A DNA stretch of 34,922 bases from Mycobacteriales bacterium (GTDB lineage Bacteria > Actinomycetota > Actinomycetes > JAFAQI01), in assembly GCA_035504215.1 (NCBI GenBank), contig DATJSI010000082.1:1-34922 (forward strand), in the 5' to 3' direction. The notes below the pieces were generated by a model. That model ran no database searches. It was not told where the DNA came from and saw only the letters and a list, made by a program, of their open reading frames with translations. The translations under genes were made by a program, and so were the position numbers. Below are positions 22,990 through 31,037 of this stretch, in pieces. Position 1 is the stretch's first letter; each line of letters starts with the position of its first letter.

Positions 22990-23328
22990 GTGGACCTCAC
23001 TTTCAGCGTGCACGACCATGACCAAATCACGGTCGTGTCCGTGGCCGGAGAGATCGATCTCGCCAGCGCCGGCCAGCTCCGCGATCGACTCGCCGGACTG
23101 ATGTCGACCGGCAAGTACCAGTTGATCATCGACCTCGAGGCCGTCGACTTCCTCGACAGCACCGGGCTCGGCGTGCTCGTCACGGTGCGCAAGGCCGCCT
23201 TGAGCAGCGGCGGGGACCTCGGGCTGGTCTGTACTCAGCCGAACATCCGCCGGTTGTTCGAGATCACCGGCCTGGAGAAGGTATTCGTCATCCACGACAG
23301 CCTGGACGCCGCCCTGAAGACCAGCTGA
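22990..23328 (+). CDS. STAS anti-anti-sigma factor
   Basis: A 112-aa single STAS-domain protein of the SpoIIAA/RsbV type, which binds and sequesters an anti-sigma kinase when unphosphorylated. The phosphorylatable serine is S57 in FLDSTGLGVL, and VAGEIDLASAGQLRDRL (18-34) is the typical N-terminal strand-helix. GTG 22990 is chosen because GGAAGG lies 7 bases upstream; the longer frame from 22855 adds sequence unlike STAS proteins. A natural partner set would be an RsbW-type kinase and a PP2C phosphatase such as the SpoIIE protein at 5844; whether these two act together is unknown. A TATGAT box lies at 22920-22925. Confidence 0.92.
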   Translation: MDLTFSVHDHDQITVVSVAGEIDLASAGQLRDRLAGLMSTGKYQLIIDLEAVDFLDSTGLGVLVTVRKAALSSGGDLGLVCTQPNIRRLFEITGLEKVFVIHDSLDAALKTS

Positions 23329-23431
23329 GACCGATCATCCTCATCGATCAGGCGGACGAATCGGTCAGGCAGCGGACGATCGCCTCGGCAGGGTCGCGGC
23401 GATCCGGCTCGGCGCTCCGTGCGAACGTGAA

Positions 23432-24913
23432 GTGATGGGCACGCGCTGTCTGGTGACGGGGGTCACCGGCTATATCGGCGGCCGGCTGGTTCCGCGGCTG
23501 CTCGAGGCAGGCTTCGACGTTCGTTGCCTCGCCCGTGACCCGAACAAGCTCCGTGACGCACCCTGGCGCGATCAGGTCGAGGTCGCACGCGGCGACGTCA
23601 CCGACGCAAGTGATGTCATCCAGGCCCTCGCGGACGTCGAGGTGGCCTATTACCTCGTTCACTCCTTGGGAGCGGTCGGGTTCGAGGAGACCGACCGGCG
23701 GGCAGCGACGGTGTTCGCTGGTGCGGCCCGCGACGCGGGCGTGGCCCGGCTGGTCTACCTCGGTGGGCTCGAGCCGGCCGACCAGACGGTGTCGCCACAC
23801 CTGCGGTCGCGTCGAGAGGTCGGCGAGATCTTGGCGAGCACAGGCGTCGACACGGTCGTGCTGCGAGCCGCGATCATCCTCGGGAGCGGGAGCGCGTCGT
23901 TCGAGATGCTTCGGTATCTCACCGAGCGACTTCCGGTGATGGTGACCCCGAGATGGGTTCGCAACCGGGTGCAGCCGATCGCGGTGCGCGACGTGTTGCA
24001 GCACCTGGTCGCCGCTGCCTCCGCCGGCCCCGAAGCGGCCGGCGGCTGGGACATCGGCGGCCCGGACGTGCTGACCTACGGCGAGCTGATGCAGCGCTAC
24101 GCCGATGTCGCCGGCCTTCGCCCGCGGGTCGTCGTACCTGTGCCGTTGCTCACCCCGCGGCTGTCGAGCTACTGGGTCAACCTCGTCACGCCGGTGCCGG
24201 GCCGGCTCGCGCGCCCGCTCGTCGAGTCGTTGCGGCACGAGATGGTGTGCACCGGTCCACCGCCGCCGTGGTCCTCAGACGCGGAGGCCCCGATCGGCGT
24301 CGACAGCGCACTGCGCCTTGCGCTTCAACGTGTCCGTGATGCGGCTGTCGAGACCCGCTGGTCATCGGCCCAGTGGTCCGGCGCCCCGAGCGACTCGCTG
24401 CCGAGCGATCCTTCTTGGGCCGGTGGCTCGTTGTACGTCGACGACCGCACGGTCGAGGTCGCCGCCCCCGCGCAGCAGCTGTGGCAGGTCATCGAGTCGG
24501 TCGGCGGCGAGAACGGCTGGTACTCCTATCCGCTGCTCTGGGCGTTGCGCGGGCACCTCGATCGCATCGTCGGAGGCGTGGGACTTACTCGCGGTCGGCG
24601 AGATCCGCGCCGGCTCGCGGTCGGCGACAGCCTGGATTGGTGGCGCGTGGAGGAGCTCGATCGCGCCGACCTGCTCCGGCTACGTGCCGAGATGCGGGTG
24701 CCCGGCCGGGCCTGGCTGGAGATGCGGGTCGAGTCGACCGGTCCCGCGTCGTCGGTCTACCGGCAGCGCGCAGTCTTCTATCCGCGAGGGCTCGCGGGGC
24801 ACGCGTACTGGTGGAGCGTTGCGCCTTTTCACGGGTTGGTGTTCGGCGGGATGTTGCGCAACATCAAGGCAGCGGCCGAGCACGGCGTTCCGCAAACGAG
24901 CCCCGTCCGGTGA
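23432..24913 (+). CDS. SDR/NmrA-like oxidoreductase fused to DUF2867
   Basis: A 493-aa protein. The N-terminal Rossmann domain (about 1-290) has the nucleotide motif TGVTGYIG (9-16) and an R-D/N-P segment (LARDPNKL) that fits NAD(P) binding, and belongs to the atypical SDR / NmrA-like group. The C-terminal part (about 310-485) is a SRPBCC-like DUF2867 domain (WYSYPLLWALRGHLD, then DWWRVEEL). The start is GTG 23432 or ATG 23435; both directly adjoin. Substrate unknown. Its stop codon overlaps the start of the SRPBCC gene (GTGA), so the pair is coupled, which suggests a common lipid or quinone-like substrate; this is inference. Confidence 0.88.
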   Translation: MMGTRCLVTGVTGYIGGRLVPRLLEAGFDVRCLARDPNKLRDAPWRDQVEVARGDVTDASDVIQALADVEVAYYLVHSLGAVGFEETDRRAATVFAGAARDAGVARLVYLGGLEPADQTVSPHLRSRREVGEILASTGVDTVVLRAAIILGSGSASFEMLRYLTERLPVMVTPRWVRNRVQPIAVRDVLQHLVAAASAGPEAAGGWDIGGPDVLTYGELMQRYADVAGLRPRVVVPVPLLTPRLSSYWVNLVTPVPGRLARPLVESLRHEMVCTGPPPPWSSDAEAPIGVDSALRLALQRVRDAAVETRWSSAQWSGAPSDSLPSDPSWAGGSLYVDDRTVEVAAPAQQLWQVIESVGGENGWYSYPLLWALRGHLDRIVGGVGLTRGRRDPRRLAVGDSLDWWRVEELDRADLLRLRAEMRVPGRAWLEMRVESTGPASSVYRQRAVFYPRGLAGHAYWWSVAPFHGLVFGGMLRNIKAAAEHGVPQTSPVR

Positions 24914-25380
24914 ACCGCCTTCAGCTGGAGACCACCATCCGTGCGCCGCTCGAGGTGACGTACCGGCTCGCCCTGACGATTCCGGTCCAGGAACGCGCGT
25001 TGACACGGGTGCACGCGCGCGCTCTGCCGCCGGTGTCTCCTGATCCGCTGGAACCCGGTGACACGGTTGCCTGGAAGGCGCGGTGGCTGGGCGTGCCCTG
25101 GCGGATGAGGACCCGGATCACATCGGCTGACCCACCGCGGGGCTTTGTCGACGATCAGATCAGCGGCCCGTTCGGGGGTTGGCACCACGAGCACCACTTC
25201 ACGTCGAAGGGTGATTGCACGGTGATGCGCGACGACGTGAGCTGGTCAGCGCCGTACGGCGGGATGGGCCAGCTCGTGGTCGCGATCGGTTTCGGACGGT
25301 TCGTGACGACCCTGCTCCAGGACCACAACCGGCTGCTCGCACAGCTCATCGAAAAGCAAGCCGGCGCGGCACAGCGATAG
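24910..25380 (+). CDS. SRPBCC-family protein
   Basis: A 156-aa protein of the START/Bet v 1-like SRPBCC superfamily, forming a hydrophobic-ligand pocket. Sequence cues: the opening strand LQLETTIRAPLEVTYRLAL and the typical FVDDQISGPFGGWHHEHHF (about 78-96), which matches the family's central sheet. GTG 24910 overlaps the preceding stop as GTGA. Long frames in the second register upstream are shadows of the SDR gene. It probably binds or modifies the product of the neighbouring SDR-DUF2867 protein; no catalytic residue can be assigned. Confidence 0.85.
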   Translation: MNRLQLETTIRAPLEVTYRLALTIPVQERALTRVHARALPPVSPDPLEPGDTVAWKARWLGVPWRMRTRITSADPPRGFVDDQISGPFGGWHHEHHFTSKGDCTVMRDDVSWSAPYGGMGQLVVAIGFGRFVTTLLQDHNRLLAQLIEKQAGAAQR

Positions 25381-25466
25381 CGCTGGCGCCTCGAAAGGTT
25401 GGGCCCTCGAGGAGTACGTGGCACCGATCGGCGGAACACTGACGGTCAACGTGGAGGGAGCGTCGA

Positions 25467-25688
25467 ATGCCGGAGCCATCCGAGGCCGACCGTGAGGCCC
25501 GCGAGCAGCGATCTTCAGTTGACGACGGGTCCGAGCGCACGACCGGCAACGACCGCGGTACGGCTCAGGGGCAACAGGTCCCGGGACCCGACGGCGGGGA
25601 CGACTACCAGGCGCAAGCAGAACGCGACCGTCAGGACGACGACAACGCCCGAGCAGATCCCGGACGAGGCGCCACCAACGAACGCTGA
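25467..25688 (+). CDS. Small disordered acidic protein
   Basis: A 73-aa, very hydrophilic product rich in Asp, Glu, Arg, Gln and Gly, with no hydrophobic core and no Cys. GGAGGG lies 8 bases before ATG 25467, a strong ribosome site that supports translation. Composition suggests an intrinsically disordered, possibly stress- or desiccation-related protein, but I recognise no family. It follows the SRPBCC gene by 86 bases and faces rnpB. Confidence 0.55.
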   Translation: MPEPSEADREAREQRSSVDDGSERTTGNDRGTAQGQQVPGPDGGDDYQAQAERDRQDDDNARADPGRGATNER

Positions 25689-25761
25689 CTTGTGCCGACC
25701 GCCATCGCCCGAGGCCGATGCCGACGAAGCTCGCGGATCGGCTGGACAGACCCCGCCAGGC

Positions 25762-26146
25762 GGCGGACGAGTCGGCCTGTAAGCCGGGTTCTGTGCGCTC
25801 GGATTGCTCCGAGCCGACGGCCATCCCTCTCGGGTCGCCGTTGCCGACGACCTCTAGCGGTCCACCCGGAAGCTCGGGCGGGCCACCCTCGAACGCTTCC
25901 TGTCTGACCTTGCTCCTGGTGGGGTTTGCCGAGCCGCCCGGGTCACCCCGGACGCTGGTGGGCTCTTACTCCACCGTTTCACCCTTACCCGCCGGCCGGA
26001 GCCGACGGGCGGTCTGCTTTCTGTGGCACTTTCCCGCGGGTCACCCCGGGTCGGTGTTACCGACCACCTGCCCTTCGGAGCCCGGACTTTCCTCGGCGAC
26101 GCTTCCGCGGAAGCGCCGACGCGGCCGTCCGGCCAACTCGTCCGCC
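25762..26146 (-). ncRNA. rnpB: RNase P RNA, bacterial class A
   Basis: About 385 nt on the minus strand form the catalytic RNA of ribonuclease P, which matures tRNA 5' ends. The P1 helix is formed by 26146-26131 (GGCGGACGAGTTGGCC) and 25777-25762 (GGCCGACTCGTCCGCC), with one G-U pair. Conserved core elements are present: GAGGAAAGTCCGGGCTCC near the 5' side, GAAACGGTGGAGTAAGAGC, CAAACCCCACCAGGAGCAAG, and the 3' AGAACCCGGCTTACAGGCC. Exact ends are set by P1 and may extend a few bases. The transcript is divergent from the peroxiredoxin gene; frames drawn over this region are not genes. Confidence 0.97.
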
Positions 26147-26260
26147 GCAGCAAGGGTACGGCGAAGATCGCGGCTCGACCAGCGCCGCCTAGAGTCAGAG
26201 GCATCCACTTGACCAAGGGCGGCTCGACCGAGCCTGAACACGCGAGGAGCTCCGGACCAC

Positions 26261-26746
26261 ATGGCGATTGCGGTTGGCAGCAAGGTCCCCGACGTCGAGG
26301 TGAAGGTCATCCGCGACGGGAAGAACGAATCGGCGCAGACCGGTGAGCTACTCGGTACCGGCAAGGTCGTCCTGGTCGGCGTACCCGGCGCGTTCACGCC
26401 CACCTGCTCCAACCAGCATCTGCCCGGCTTCGTCGAGCACACCGAGGAGCTGTTCGGCAAAGGGGTCGACCGGATCGCCTGCATCTCGGTCAACGACGCC
26501 TGGGTGATGGATGCCTGGGGCCAGGCGCAGGGGGTCGGCGAGGACATCCTGATGATCGGCGACGGCAATGGCGCGTTCAGCGATGCGATGGAGCTCACCG
26601 TCGACCTGGCCGGTGCCGGCCTGGGCCGACGCTCGGCCCGGTACGCCGCGATCATCGAGGACGGCGTCATCACCAGCCTGAACGTCGAGGCGAACCCGGG
26701 CGTCGACGCGAGTAGCTGCTCGACCGTGCTCGCCACGCTCGGGTAA
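26261..26746 (+). CDS. Prx5-type peroxiredoxin
   Basis: A 161-aa thiol peroxidase of the PRDX5 / type II group, reducing H2O2 and organic peroxides. The peroxidatic Cys is C49 in PGAFTPTCS, with the family P-x3-T-x2-C motif, and LPGFVEH follows. A second Cys lies near the C terminus, C153 in DASSCSTVL, where PRDX5-type atypical two-Cys enzymes have a resolving Cys, so an intramolecular disulfide is plausible. ATG 26261 starts the frame; AGGAG lies 11 bases upstream. It is followed by the first long hairpin and faces the ArsB/NhaD-like transporter. Confidence 0.93.
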   Translation: MAIAVGSKVPDVEVKVIRDGKNESAQTGELLGTGKVVLVGVPGAFTPTCSNQHLPGFVEHTEELFGKGVDRIACISVNDAWVMDAWGQAQGVGEDILMIGDGNGAFSDAMELTVDLAGAGLGRRSARYAAIIEDGVITSLNVEANPGVDASSCSTVLATLG

Positions 26747-26790
26747 CGCCCGCCGGCCGCTGAGCCCCCCACCACCCCTCCGCCGCTTTC

Positions 26791-26849
26791 GTGATCTTGA
26801 CGTTGGAGGCGCAGAAATCGCTGTTGTGCGCCTCCAACGTCAAGATCAC
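26791..26849. repeat. Long REP-like hairpin, copy 1
   Basis: A perfect 23-bp inverted repeat (26791-26813 with 26827-26849; 13-base loop) lies between the converging peroxiredoxin and transporter genes. The outer part of each arm begins GTGATCTTGACGT and continues TGGAGGCGCA. Copy 2 (28135-28193) has the same arm with A in place of T after GACGT and the matching change in the partner arm. Likely bidirectional terminator and/or dispersed palindromic repeat. Confidence 0.92.
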
Positions 26850-26872
26850 CGCGAGGGCGCAAGCCCGGGCGG

Positions 26873-28114
26873 TCAGGCGCCGATCGTCTTGAGCCCGGCC
26901 CACAACGCGAGGGTCGCCAGCACGATCGCGGCCGGCACAGTTGCGATGGCGTACGTCGCGAAGTCGCGCCCGGTCGGCACTTCGGGCACGTCGCGCACCG
27001 CACGCCGCCAGAGCAGGGTGGCGAGCGAGCCGGGGTAGGTCAGGTTCGGCCCGATGTCGACACCGATCAGGACCGCGAGCGCCGGGCCCACTCCCCCGAC
27101 GGCGGCGATCGGGAGCAGCACCAAGGTCGCGGGCAGGTTGTTCATCAGGTTGGACAGCACCGCGGCGACGGCCGCGACTCCCAACAACGCAAGCAGGCCG
27201 GTGCCGGACGGCACGACGTGCCCGACGACGCGCGCGAGCCCATCGCTCGAAACCGCCTTCACGACGATTCCGAGCCCGAGCACGAACAGGCAGAACGACG
27301 GCGACGTCGACCGGACGACCTCGACGACGCCGGTCCGCCGCGCGATCAGGCGATGGATCGCCAGCACAGCCGCGCCGGCGGTTGCCACCCACACCGGAGC
27401 GATCCCCGCGAGCGAGGCGAGCGCGAACCCGACGACCGTCAGCACCACCACGACCGTCGCGAACACCGGCAGCGGCTCGTCGGGATCGCCGTCAGGCGAC
27501 AGTCGGGTAGCGAAATCCGAACGGAACACGAGCCGTAAGCCGCCGGTCTCGACCGCGATCGCGACCAGCCACGGCAACACCATAAGCGCCGCAAACCGCG
27601 AGAACGAGATGGGCAGTACGGCGAAGGCCAGCAGGTTCGTGAGGTTCGAGACCGGCAACAGCAGCGACGCCGAGTTGGCCAGATGCGCGGTCGCATACAA
27701 CGAAGGTCGCGGTGGCCCCGACGTCGCGCGCAGTGTCGCGATCACGACCGGCGTGAGGAGCACCACGGTCGTGTCCAGCGAGAGCAACGCCGTAGTGACC
27801 GACGCGATCCCGACCACCGCCAGCACCTGCCGCGACGCCGACCGCCTCGAGGCGCGCGCCATCAGCCGGCCGGCTGCGCGGAAGACGCCCTCGCCCTCGC
27901 AGCTGGCCGCGAGGGCGAGCACCGCGGCGAGGAACCCCACGACCGGTCCGAGCCGCTCGACCTCTGACCGCGCACTCGCCCACGACACCGCACCGACCGC
28001 GAGCAGCAACCCGACCGCGGGCGCCGCGACCACGACCTCGGGCAGCCCTCGTGGTCGCCGGACGGCGACCACGAGCAGCGCTGCGAGCGCGATCAGCGCA
28101 AGTGTCTCGTGCAC
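26873..28114 (-). CDS. ArsB/NhaD-like anion or sodium transporter
   Basis: A 413-aa, about 11-12 helix permease of the ion-transporter superfamily (ArsB, NhaD and SLC13 relatives). Recognisable elements: LLSLDTTVVLLTPVV (helix-loop signature of the superfamily, about 110-124), LPVSNLTNLLAF and the inverted-repeat counterpart LSNLMNNLPATLVLLP. The substrate could be arsenite, a dicarboxylate or Na+; I cannot decide, and no arsR or arsC lies nearby. GTG 28114 is the start. It sits between two nearly identical long hairpins, copy 2 lying only about 20 bases upstream of the start codon. Confidence 0.85.
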   Translation of the reverse strand: MHETLALIALAALLVVAVRRPRGLPEVVVAAPAVGLLLAVGAVSWASARSEVERLGPVVGFLAAVLALAASCEGEGVFRAAGRLMARASRRSASRQVLAVVGIASVTTALLSLDTTVVLLTPVVIATLRATSGPPRPSLYATAHLANSASLLLPVSNLTNLLAFAVLPISFSRFAALMVLPWLVAIAVETGGLRLVFRSDFATRLSPDGDPDEPLPVFATVVVVLTVVGFALASLAGIAPVWVATAGAAVLAIHRLIARRTGVVEVVRSTSPSFCLFVLGLGIVVKAVSSDGLARVVGHVVPSGTGLLALLGVAAVAAVLSNLMNNLPATLVLLPIAAVGGVGPALAVLIGVDIGPNLTYPGSLATLLWRRAVRDVPEVPTGRDFATYAIATVPAAIVLATLALWAGLKTIGA

Positions 28115-28134
28115 CGCGATCAGCGACGCCCTCG

Positions 28135-28193
28135 GTGATCTTGACGTAGGAGGCGCACAACTCGACTCCGTGCGCCTCCTACGTCAAGATCAC
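28135..28193. repeat. Long REP-like hairpin, copy 2
   Basis: A perfect 24-bp inverted repeat (28135-28158 with 28170-28193; 11-base loop) between the stop codon of the RNase H/phosphatase gene and the transporter start. The arm begins GTGATCTTGACGT and continues AGGAGGCGCAC. Relative to copy 1 the base after GACGT is changed together with its partner (T-A to A-T), so the pairing is kept. Loops of the two copies are unrelated. Confidence 0.92.
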
Positions 28194-28210
28194 GAACAAT
28201 CACGCGCGGG

Positions 28211-29350
28211 TCAGCGGCGCGGCGGCGTGGCGAGGTCGCCGAGGTGGCTGGTGTCGTTCATCAACCGCACGACCGAGGCTCCCCCGGCGTACCAGTCGAT
28301 CATCGACACCGACGCGGGATCGAGGTGCAACCGGAACACCGCGTCCATCGGGGCCTCCAGCGCATCGCGCAGCAGCAGCTTGATCGGGGTGACATGGGCA
28401 ACGACAACAACGATCTTCCCCGAGTACGCCGTCGTCACTCGCTCTTGCGCCGCCGCAACCCGCACCGCGGTCGCCGCCATGCTCTCGCCGCCGGGCGGCG
28501 CGATTCGCGGATCGTCCAGCCACGCCTTCAGCAGGTCACCGGAGTGCTCGGCCACCTCCGCGAAGGTGAACCCCTCCCACTCGCCGAAGTCGGTCTCCGC
28601 AAAGCCGTCGTCGACCGTCACCTCGATCCCCAGCAGGTCGCCGATCACGGCCGAGGTCTGGCGGGTCCGCCGCAGCGGCGAGGACACGATCGCGTCGACG
28701 GGCGTCGAGGCCAGTCGCTTCGCGAGGGCAGCGGCCTGCGCCGCGCCGCGCTCGGTCAGTTCGGCTTCCCCGCGTCCGCTGAACCGCTTCTCGAGCGAGA
28801 GAGGAGTCTCACCGTGCCGCACGATCATCGCGACCGTCGGCGTACCGACCGGAGCGCTCCAGCCGTAGAGCGTGTTGCCCGCCGTCGGCCGAGACCCGTC
28901 GGCGACATCCGCAACCGCGGGCCGCCACTCGCGCCCGTCCTGCTGCGCGTCCATCGCCTGGTTGGCCAACCGGTCGGCGTCGCGGTTGCGCTCGCGCGGC
29001 ACATGGGTGAAGCGCACGGCGGGCAGCGCTCGCACGATCGCCGCAGCCGCAGCGGCCAGCTCCTTCATGTCGGGATGCTTGACCTTCCAGCGCCCGCTCA
29101 TCTGCTCGACGACGAGCTTCGAGTCCATCCGGACCTCGACGTCGTCGGCGCCGAGGTCGAGGGCGGCTTCCAGGCCGGCGATCAGCCCGCGGTACTCCGC
29201 GACGTTATTGCTGGCCACCCCGATCCCCGCGGCCATCTCGCGCAGGACCACACCCGTCTCGGCGTCGCGCACGAGAGCGCCATATCCGGCCGGGCCAGGG
29301 TTGCCGCGCGACCCCCCATCGGCTTCGACGATGACCCGCCCGGGGCTCAC
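28211..29350 (-). CDS. Bifunctional RNase HI / histidine phosphatase (Rv2228c-like)
   Basis: A 379-aa two-domain enzyme. The N-terminal RNase HI domain (about 1-145) degrades RNA in RNA-DNA hybrids; catalytic acids are D11 (VEADGGSRGNPG), E52 (NNVAEYRG) and D76 (VRMDSK), with an acidic residue in ERNRDADRLAN. The C-terminal histidine-phosphatase domain (about 175-360) has catalytic RHGE (IVRHGETPLS) and LRRTRQT. Mycobacterium tuberculosis Rv2228c has the same fusion (RNase HI with a CobC-like phosphatase). GTG 29350 overlaps the preceding zinc-ribbon stop as GTGA; the 16-residue upstream extension is shadow. Part of the Nif3 operon. The phosphatase substrate is not known here. Confidence 0.95.
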   Translation of the reverse strand: MSPGRVIVEADGGSRGNPGPAGYGALVRDAETGVVLREMAAGIGVASNNVAEYRGLIAGLEAALDLGADDVEVRMDSKLVVEQMSGRWKVKHPDMKELAAAAAAIVRALPAVRFTHVPRERNRDADRLANQAMDAQQDGREWRPAVADVADGSRPTAGNTLYGWSAPVGTPTVAMIVRHGETPLSLEKRFSGRGEAELTERGAAQAAALAKRLASTPVDAIVSSPLRRTRQTSAVIGDLLGIEVTVDDGFAETDFGEWEGFTFAEVAEHSGDLLKAWLDDPRIAPPGGESMAATAVRVAAAQERVTTAYSGKIVVVVAHVTPIKLLLRDALEAPMDAVFRLHLDPASVSMIDWYAGGASVVRLMNDTSHLGDLATPPRR

Positions 29351-30090
29351 AACCCGGACTCTGGGGTGCGGACGAGAATCCGGCGGCACTCCTCGCACCG
29401 CACGACTTCGTCCGGCGCCGCCTCCCTCAGGTTGTTCAGGTCGGTCGTGTTGAGCTGAAGGTGGCAGCCTTCACACCTGCCCCGGTGCAGCGCGGCGGCG
29501 CCGACCCCGCCGAGTGACTCGCGCAACCGCTCGTAGAGCGCGAGCAGGTCGGCCGGCAGCGTTGCGACCAGCTCACCGCGTTGCGCTCGCGCCTTCTCGG
29601 TGTCCGCGTCGATCTCCGACCACGCCTCGTCCCGTGCCTGCTCCGCGGTCGTGAGCGCCGCCGACACCTCGGCCTGCTCGTCGCGGAGCTGCTTCAGCCG
29701 CCCTTCGATCGCCTCGCGCTGCTCCATGACCTCGAGCTCGGCGTCCTCGAGCTCGCTCTGCCGGCGGTGCAGCGACTCGATCTCCGACTGCAGGTTCTCC
29801 AGCTCGCGCGGCGATCCCACCTGCCCGCTGTCGAGGCGCTGCTGGTCCCGTTGCATCCGGCCGCGCACCATCTCGACGTCGGCATCGACCCTCGCCTGCT
29901 CCCTCCCGAGATCGCTGTCCTCGGTCTGGGCCCGCACGATGTCATCCGCAATGTCGTCCGACCGCTCGCCGAGGGTCGCGATCTGCTCCAGCTCGGGCAG
30001 CGTGGCGCGGCGGTGCGCCAACCGGTCGACCGCGGAGTCCAGGCTCTGGACGTCGAGCAGGCGAAGCTGATCCTCGGGAGTGGCGTTCAC
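29347..30090 (-). CDS. Coiled-coil protein with C-terminal C4 zinc ribbon (Rv2229c-like)
   Basis: A 247-aa protein. Residues about 10-180 form a long alpha-helical hairpin coiled coil, rich in Glu, Arg, Gln and Leu (for example LENLQSEIESLHRRQSELED), and the C terminus is a C4 zinc ribbon with C206-x2-C209 and C232-x2-C235. In relatives such as CT398 and Rv2229c the ribbon is thought to bind nucleic acid or protein. GTG 30090 overlaps the Nif3 stop as GTGA, and its own stop overlaps the RNase H start the same way, so translation of the three genes is coupled. Confidence 0.94.
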   Translation of the reverse strand: MNATPEDQLRLLDVQSLDSAVDRLAHRRATLPELEQIATLGERSDDIADDIVRAQTEDSDLGREQARVDADVEMVRGRMQRDQQRLDSGQVGSPRELENLQSEIESLHRRQSELEDAELEVMEQREAIEGRLKQLRDEQAEVSAALTTAEQARDEAWSEIDADTEKARAQRGELVATLPADLLALYERLRESLGGVGAAALHRGRCEGCHLQLNTTDLNNLREAAPDEVVRCEECRRILVRTPESGL

Positions 30091-30908
30091 GATTCCTCAG
30101 ACGAATGGGCGTGCAGGGTCCACGGGTCGGTGACGATCGACGACGACGTGGCCTCCACCGTAATGCCCTCGGCGGACAGGTCCTCGACCAGCAGGGCGGC
30201 CGCCCGGGCCACCCACGGCTGTTCGGTCGCCCAATGCGCGGCGTCGACCAGCGCGACGCCGTAGTCCGCCAACGCCTCGGCCGCACGATGGTGCTTGAGA
30301 TCCGACGTCAGCAGTACGTCGGCACCGGCCGCCTGCGCCAGCTCGGCGAGCTCACCTCCTGATCCGCCGCACACGGCAACGGTCGCGATCCGGCGCGCAG
30401 GGTCGCCGCCCGACCGGACCCCCCAGCTCGTGCTAGGCAGCGCAGCCGCGGCAGCAGCCACGAACTCCCTAAGGCTGATCGGCTCGGCTAGGTCACCGAC
30501 CCGGCCGAGACCGTGTGCAGTGCCCGGCTCCAGCGGGCGCACGCCCGACAAGCCGAGGGTCTTGGCAAGGGCATCGTTCACTCCCGGATCAGCGACATCG
30601 GCGTTGGTGTGAGCCACATACAGTCCGACTCCGGCGGTGACCAAGCGATGCACGAGCCGGCCCTTGGGTGTCGTCGCGGCAACCGACTCGGTGCCGCCGA
30701 GAAACAGCGGATGGTGCGTGACCAGCAGTTGCGCGCCCAGCGCGATCGCCTCGTCGACCACGACCTCGACCGGGTCCACCGCGACATGGACGTGGCTCAC
30801 CGAAGAATCGGGGTCGCCGCAGATCAGCCCGATCGAGTCCCACTCCTGCGCCCAGGCCGGGTCGTAGCGTCGTTCGAGCGCAGCGACGACGTCGGCGACC
30901 CGCGGCAT
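30087..30908 (-). CDS. Nif3-like dinuclear metal-centre protein (Rv2230c-like)
   Basis: A 273-aa NIF3 / GTP cyclohydrolase I type 2-like protein, expected to form a toroidal hexamer with a two-metal site. Likely metal ligands are H65/H66 (VTHHPLF), H100 and D104 (AHTNAD) and the late His in VDAAHWATE (about 222). The N-terminal WDSIGLICGDP (23-33) is the family signature. ATG 30908 starts the operon of Nif3, zinc ribbon and RNase H/phosphatase. Role of the family remains uncertain; organisation suggests joint action in nucleic-acid or cofactor maintenance. Confidence 0.95.
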   Translation of the reverse strand: MPRVADVVAALERRYDPAWAQEWDSIGLICGDPDSSVSHVHVAVDPVEVVVDEAIALGAQLLVTHHPLFLGGTESVAATTPKGRLVHRLVTAGVGLYVAHTNADVADPGVNDALAKTLGLSGVRPLEPGTAHGLGRVGDLAEPISLREFVAAAAAALPSTSWGVRSGGDPARRIATVAVCGGSGGELAELAQAAGADVLLTSDLKHHRAAEALADYGVALVDAAHWATEQPWVARAAALLVEDLSAEGITVEATSSSIVTDPWTLHAHSSEES

Positions 30909-31037
30909 CAGCCGGCCAGCTCGTCGTTGCCCGAAAACCGGCTGCCGACCTGCCCGCCAGGGACGGCAGCGGAGAAGAGGTCGCCTCGCACGGTGCTGAA
31001 CCTACTGCCTGCTGCGAACATCGGGCATGCTGCCAAG

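Noticed and set aside
22836-23192. N-terminal extension of the ANTAR frame on the minus strand
   Set aside because: Lies antisense to the STAS gene and its upstream region and is unlike ANTAR-linked domains; start at 22835 preferred.
25718-27003. Open frames on both strands across rnpB
   Set aside because: The sequence is explained by the RNase P RNA with its conserved core and P1 helix.
26791-28193. A CRISPR array or transposon ends for the two long hairpins
   Set aside because: Only two copies 1.3 kb apart, no regular spacers, no flanking target-site duplication visible and no transposase between them.
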